Shown here: piece after piece, positions 52,570 to 55,968 of the stretch | Position numbering within the stretch: position 1 is the stretch's first letter | Layout: each line of letters starts with the position of its first letter | Origin: Cognatundibacterium oligocarboniphilum | GTDB taxonomy: Bacteria > Pseudomonadota > Gammaproteobacteria > Burkholderiales > Burkholderiaceae_D | Assembly: GCF_013377855.1 (NCBI RefSeq) | Contig: NZ_JABXYJ010000013.1 | Coordinates: 1-55,968, forward strand | Length of the DNA: 55,968 nucleotides | Reading direction: 5' to 3' | Position numbers and translations under genes: made by a program | Notes under the pieces: generated by a model | Databases searched by the model: none | The model's input: only the letters and a program-made list of their open reading frames with translations | What the model was told of the DNA's origin: nothing

Positions 52570-54078
52570 ATGAAACCTATCTGGATTGTGGATGATGATG
52601 ATTCGATTCGCTGGGTGCTTGAGAAAGCATTGGCAAGAGAAAATCTGACGACAAAAAGTTTTACGAATGCGCGTGATGCCATGCTTGCCTTGCAATCAGA
52701 AACACCGCAAGTTCTGGTATCTGACATCCGTATGCACGGCGCTTCGGGTCTGGAATTGTTGCAGACAGTCAAAGCCAAACATCCCGGCCTGCCAGTCATC
52801 ATCATGACGGCATTCTCTGATCTGGATTCGGCTGTGGCCGCATTTCAGGGCGGAGCCTTTGAATATCTCGCAAAGCCTTTTGATCTGGATAAAGCGGTAG
52901 AGTTGATCCGCAGGGCGCTTGAGGAAAGTTTGCGTGAGTCAAACGTTGAGCAGGCGACATCCGAGACGCCTGAAATTCTCGGGCAGGCACCGGCGATGCA
53001 GGATGTATTCCGTGCTATTGGCCGTTTGTCTCAATCCAACGTAACTGTTCTGATTACCGGCGAATCCGGTAGCGGTAAAGAATTGGTCGCCCGCGCCTTG
53101 CATAAACACAGCCCTCGCGCCCATCAGCCATTTATTGCGTTAAATACAGCCGCTATTCCCAAAGACTTGCTGGAATCTGAATTATTTGGCCATGAGCGCG
53201 GTGCATTTACCGGAGCGCAGACGACTCGCCGGGGGCGGTTTGAGCAGGCGGAAGGCGGTACTCTGTTTCTGGATGAGATTGGTGATATGCCATTTGATCT
53301 GCAAACCAGATTGTTGCGGGTGCTTTCTGATGGGCATTTCTACAGAGTTGGCGGGCATCAGCCCATGAAAGCCAACGTGCGTGTGATTGCCGCCACACAC
53401 CAGAATCTGGAAGCTCGTGTCAAAGAGGGTTTGTTCCGTGAGGACTTATACCATCGTCTGAATGTCATTCGCTTGCGCTTACCCAGCTTACGCGAACGTC
53501 GGGAAGATATTCCTTTGCTGGCCAGATTCTTTCTGAGCCAAAGCGCAAGACAGCTTGATGTGGAGGTGAAGCGCTTGTCTGATTCCGCGATGCAGTTTTT
53601 ATCGACGCTGGATTTTCCGGGAAATGTGCGGCAACTGGAAAATCTTTGCAACTGGATTACCGTGATGGCTCCGGGTCAGACAGTAGAAATTCCTGATTTG
53701 CCTCAGGATTTATTGCCGTTGAATTCACTTTCTTCCCTGACTTCGCACAGTTCGCAGCTTGAGAGATCCGGTACTGAAGCTGCGAATCATCCTGTCGTAC
53801 ACACTTCAGCAGAAGGGGGGGCTGACAGACATCATACTTTTGCAGTGACGCATAGTTGGCTGGAGTTGCTGGAAGCCGAAGCCACCAGCATGCTTGCTCA
53901 GGGGCAGCCGGAAGTTATTGTCAAGCTGGGTGATAAATTTGAAGCCATCGTCATTAAGGCCGCGTTGAAATATACGCATGGGCGGAAGAACGATGCGGCA
54001 GTACGATTGGGGATCGGGCGCAATACGATTACCCGTAAAATTCATGAACTGGGAATTGATGGCGCGAAGGATGATTGA
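52570..54078 (+). CDS. glnG: Nitrogen regulation response regulator NtrC
   Basis: 502 aa sigma-54 activator. The receiver domain (1-120) has the acidic pocket VDDDD and phospho-acceptor D52 in [13 protein letters not shown]. The AAA+ domain has Walker A GESGSGKE (starting at 164) and the sigma-54-contacting GAFTGA loop (starting at 211), with [13 protein letters not shown] as Walker B. A Fis-type helix-turn-helix ends the protein ([23 protein letters not shown]). It would bind the sites upstream of glnA. Confidence 0.97.
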   Translation: MKPIWIVDDDDSIRWVLEKALARENLTTKSFTNARDAMLALQSETPQVLVSDIRMHGASGLELLQTVKAKHPGLPVIIMTAFSDLDSAVAAFQGGAFEYLAKPFDLDKAVELIRRALEESLRESNVEQATSETPEILGQAPAMQDVFRAIGRLSQSNVTVLITGESGSGKELVARALHKHSPRAHQPFIALNTAAIPKDLLESELFGHERGAFTGAQTTRRGRFEQAEGGTLFLDEIGDMPFDLQTRLLRVLSDGHFYRVGGHQPMKANVRVIAATHQNLEARVKEGLFREDLYHRLNVIRLRLPSLRERREDIPLLARFFLSQSARQLDVEVKRLSDSAMQFLSTLDFPGNVRQLENLCNWITVMAPGQTVEIPDLPQDLLPLNSLSSLTSHSSQLERSGTEAANHPVVHTSAEGGADRHHTFAVTHSWLELLEAEATSMLAQGQPEVIVKLGDKFEAIVIKAALKYTHGRKNDAAVRLGIGRNTITRKIHELGIDGAKDD

Positions 54079-54164
54079 GTCGCATCCCTCGATAGAAATC
54101 GTATAGCTGGTTTGCTCTGATAGTGGGGCGGCGATCTTCCCTGATGTCTGCCCCAGTGCGATCT

Positions 54165-55772
54165 TTATGCGGTTTTATTCATCGATAAAGCGATTGCTTC
54201 TGCAACCCGGATGCCGTCTACACCGGCAGATAAAATCCCGCCGGCATAACCTGCCCCCTCACCGGCTGGGTAAAGTCCTGTGGTATTGATGCTTTGAAGT
54301 GTTTCATCATTTCTTTTTATCCTGATGGGAGAGGATGTTCTTGTTTCGACGCCGGTCAGGATGCCGTCATTCATCGCGAAGCCTTTAATTTTTTTATCAA
54401 ACTCAGGAATGGCTTCGCGTATCGCCTCAATGGCAAATCCGGGCAGGGCAGCAGCCAGATTGACTAATGTAATGCCAGGCTTGTAAGACGGTGTTACCGC
54501 ACCTAATGCCGTTGAACTGGTGTTGCGCAAAAAATCCCCGATTAGCTGACCAGGGGCATTGTAATTGCCTCCTCCCATGACATAAGCGTGTGACTCCAGT
54601 TCACGTTGAAATTGTATGCCAGCCAATGGATGGCCTGGATAATCGGCGGGTGAAATGCCAACTACGATGGCGCTGTTGGCATTGCGTTCGTTTCTGGAAT
54701 ATTGGCTCATTCCGTTGGTGACCACGCGTCCCGGCTCCGAGGTGGCGGCCACTACTGTGCCGCCCGGGCACATGCAAAAGCTGTAGACGGAACGTCCATT
54801 TGACGCGTGGTGGACCAGTTTGTAATCCGCCGCGCCCAGGATTTTATTGCCGGCATTCGGGCCAAACCGGGCCTGGTCAATCACGGATTGCGGATGCTCA
54901 ATCCGGAAGCCAACAGAAAACGGCTTGGCTTCCACGTAAATGCCTTTGTCATACACCATCTGAAAAGTGTCCCGTGCGCTGTGCCCTATTGCCAGAACCA
55001 CGTGATTAGTTTCGATGTATTCGCCGTCGTTCACCACTACGCCCTGAACTGCGCCATTTTGGATATCAATATCCGTGACCCTTTGCTGAAAGCGGATTTC
55101 TCCACCTAATGCCTCGATTGAATGACGCATTTCTTCAATCATTTTCACCAAACGAAAGGTGCCGATGTGCGGTTTGCTGACGTATAGAATTTCGTCTGGC
55201 GCACCAGCTTTGACGAACTCAGTTAATACCTTCCTGCCATAATGTTTAGGGTCTTTAATCTGGCTATATAATTTGCCATCCGAAAAGGTACCGGCTCCGC
55301 CCTCACCGAACTGAACGTTGGATTCAGGTTGTAATTCCCGTTTTCGCCATAGTCCCCAGGTATCCTGAGTTCGCTCTCGTACCGTTTTTCCTCTTTCGAG
55401 AACAATCGGGCGATATCCCATTTGAGCTAGTATCAATGCAGCGAATAAACCGCAAGGACCAAAGCCGATGACAACAGGTCGTTTGAATTGGTTGCCTTTA
55501 GCTTGCACAACAAACTGATAACTTGTATCCGGTGTCGTGCTGATGCGAGGATTATTTTTATTTTTCTGCAAAACAGACTCTTCATGCTTTACTTCAATGT
55601 CGACCGTATAAATGAGAATGATGGTTGTTTTTTTACGGGCGTCGTAGCTGCGTTTAAATACTTCAAAGTGGATTAATTCATCTGCTGGTAAATTAAGTAA
55701 CTGCAGAATAGCTGCCTGCAAAGCAGATTCAGAATGATCGAGCGGGAGTTGTAAATCGGTAATGCGTAACAT
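54165..55772 (-). CDS. COG2509-type FAD-dependent dehydrogenase
   Basis: 535 aa. A preceding N-terminal domain (1-90; ARKKTTIILIYTVDIEV) leads to the FAD-binding Rossmann loop VVIGFGPCGLFAALILAQMG (starting near 99) and ERGKTVRERTQD. Family blocks include NVQFGEGGAGTFSDGKL, AIGHSARDTF, GYAGGILSAGVDGIRVAEAIA at the end, and a CMCPGG motif. COG2509 proteins are uncharacterised flavoproteins of wide distribution. The gene converges with ntrC. Confidence 0.9.
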   Translation of the reverse strand: MLRITDLQLPLDHSESALQAAILQLLNLPADELIHFEVFKRSYDARKKTTIILIYTVDIEVKHEESVLQKNKNNPRISTTPDTSYQFVVQAKGNQFKRPVVIGFGPCGLFAALILAQMGYRPIVLERGKTVRERTQDTWGLWRKRELQPESNVQFGEGGAGTFSDGKLYSQIKDPKHYGRKVLTEFVKAGAPDEILYVSKPHIGTFRLVKMIEEMRHSIEALGGEIRFQQRVTDIDIQNGAVQGVVVNDGEYIETNHVVLAIGHSARDTFQMVYDKGIYVEAKPFSVGFRIEHPQSVIDQARFGPNAGNKILGAADYKLVHHASNGRSVYSFCMCPGGTVVAATSEPGRVVTNGMSQYSRNERNANSAIVVGISPADYPGHPLAGIQFQRELESHAYVMGGGNYNAPGQLIGDFLRNTSSTALGAVTPSYKPGITLVNLAAALPGFAIEAIREAIPEFDKKIKGFAMNDGILTGVETRTSSPIRIKRNDETLQSINTTGLYPAGEGAGYAGGILSAGVDGIRVAEAIALSMNKTA

Positions 55773-55968
55773 AGTGATTGATTCCAGAGACCTCAGTCAG
55801 AAATGGCCTGAAGCGTTTTATTGCTGCGAAAACGGTATTCTACCCTTTGATGTGACGCAGTCTTTAATTCAGTTCGATACAAAGAAATTTTGTCGGGCAG
55901 TCACATCTAAAACTGATGCGGCTAGGAGTTTGTGGGAAGGTAGTTGACATGGGTAGGTAAGTCGTTCA
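55773..55968. other. Upstream region at the window edge
   Basis: About 195 bp beyond the FAD dehydrogenase start. I see no convincing coding region; a possible TAGAAT -10-like element on the minus strand (near 55838) may belong to that gene's promoter. The next gene lies outside the window. Confidence 0.4.

Overview
This window is a chromosomal segment of a Betaproteobacterium, most likely a member of Burkholderiales close to Oxalobacteraceae. The assignment is my inference from gene content and order: ribF-ileS-lspA-coaBC-dut, a DUF3079 gene, tkt followed by gap, glnA under sigma-54 control with ntrBC nearby, and a betaproteobacterial-style cobalamin salvage cluster behind a B12 riboswitch. 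Genes are tightly packed, often with ATGA start/stop overlaps. There is no rRNA, CRISPR array or intact mobile element. One tRNA gene (Ser, GGA) has a fragment of a tyrosine recombinase beside its 3' end.

Layout. 1-1320: alkB, then an AT-rich strip with two gene remnants (the first codons of an FAD/NAD oxidoreductase and a frameshifted methyltransferase tail). 1394-5068: an ECF sigma factor and anti-sigma factor, divergent from a three-gene set encoding an outer-membrane-like DUF3034 protein, an exported truncated globin and an exported cupredoxin. 5132-11407: dut, coaBC, lspA, ileS and ribF, all on the minus strand. 11579-16444: a small zinc-ribbon-like protein, a methyltransferase, a DUF885 peptidase-like protein, DUF3079 and rsmE. 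16744-21258: tkt, a GNAT acetyltransferase, gap and a short lepB. 21451-22990: an IclR regulator and dgkA.

23002-37745 is a 15-gene plus-strand cobalamin block: cobT, cobS, cobC, the B12 riboswitch, btuB, btuC, btuD, cobO, cobB, cobU, cbiB, cobD, btuF, a second BtuF-like protein without a signal peptide, and cobQ. Together these genes take up corrinoids across both membranes and carry out the late pathway from cobyrinate to adenosylcobalamin. The corrin-ring enzymes are not in the window, and neither are bluB or a threonine kinase.

38011-41585 holds a TonB-dependent receptor next to a Tat-type glycerophosphodiester phosphodiesterase, with a Pho-box-like repeat upstream. 41687-45680 holds a Sel1-repeat protein, DUF4272, a small membrane protein, a glutathione S-transferase, the tRNA-Ser region and a rhodanese. 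45742-48696 is a CHASE-PAS-GGDEF-EAL protein. 49119-54078 is the nitrogen module: NtrC boxes, a sigma-54 promoter, glnA, a small secreted DUF4124-like protein and ntrBC. The window ends with a COG2509-type FAD dehydrogenase.

The best candidates for little-described biology are four: the ECF sigma/anti-sigma locus with exported globin and cupredoxin; the signal-less BtuF paralogue inside the cobalamin operon; the leader ORF plus terminator hairpin that abuts the ntrB start codon; and the decayed junction at 941-1317.
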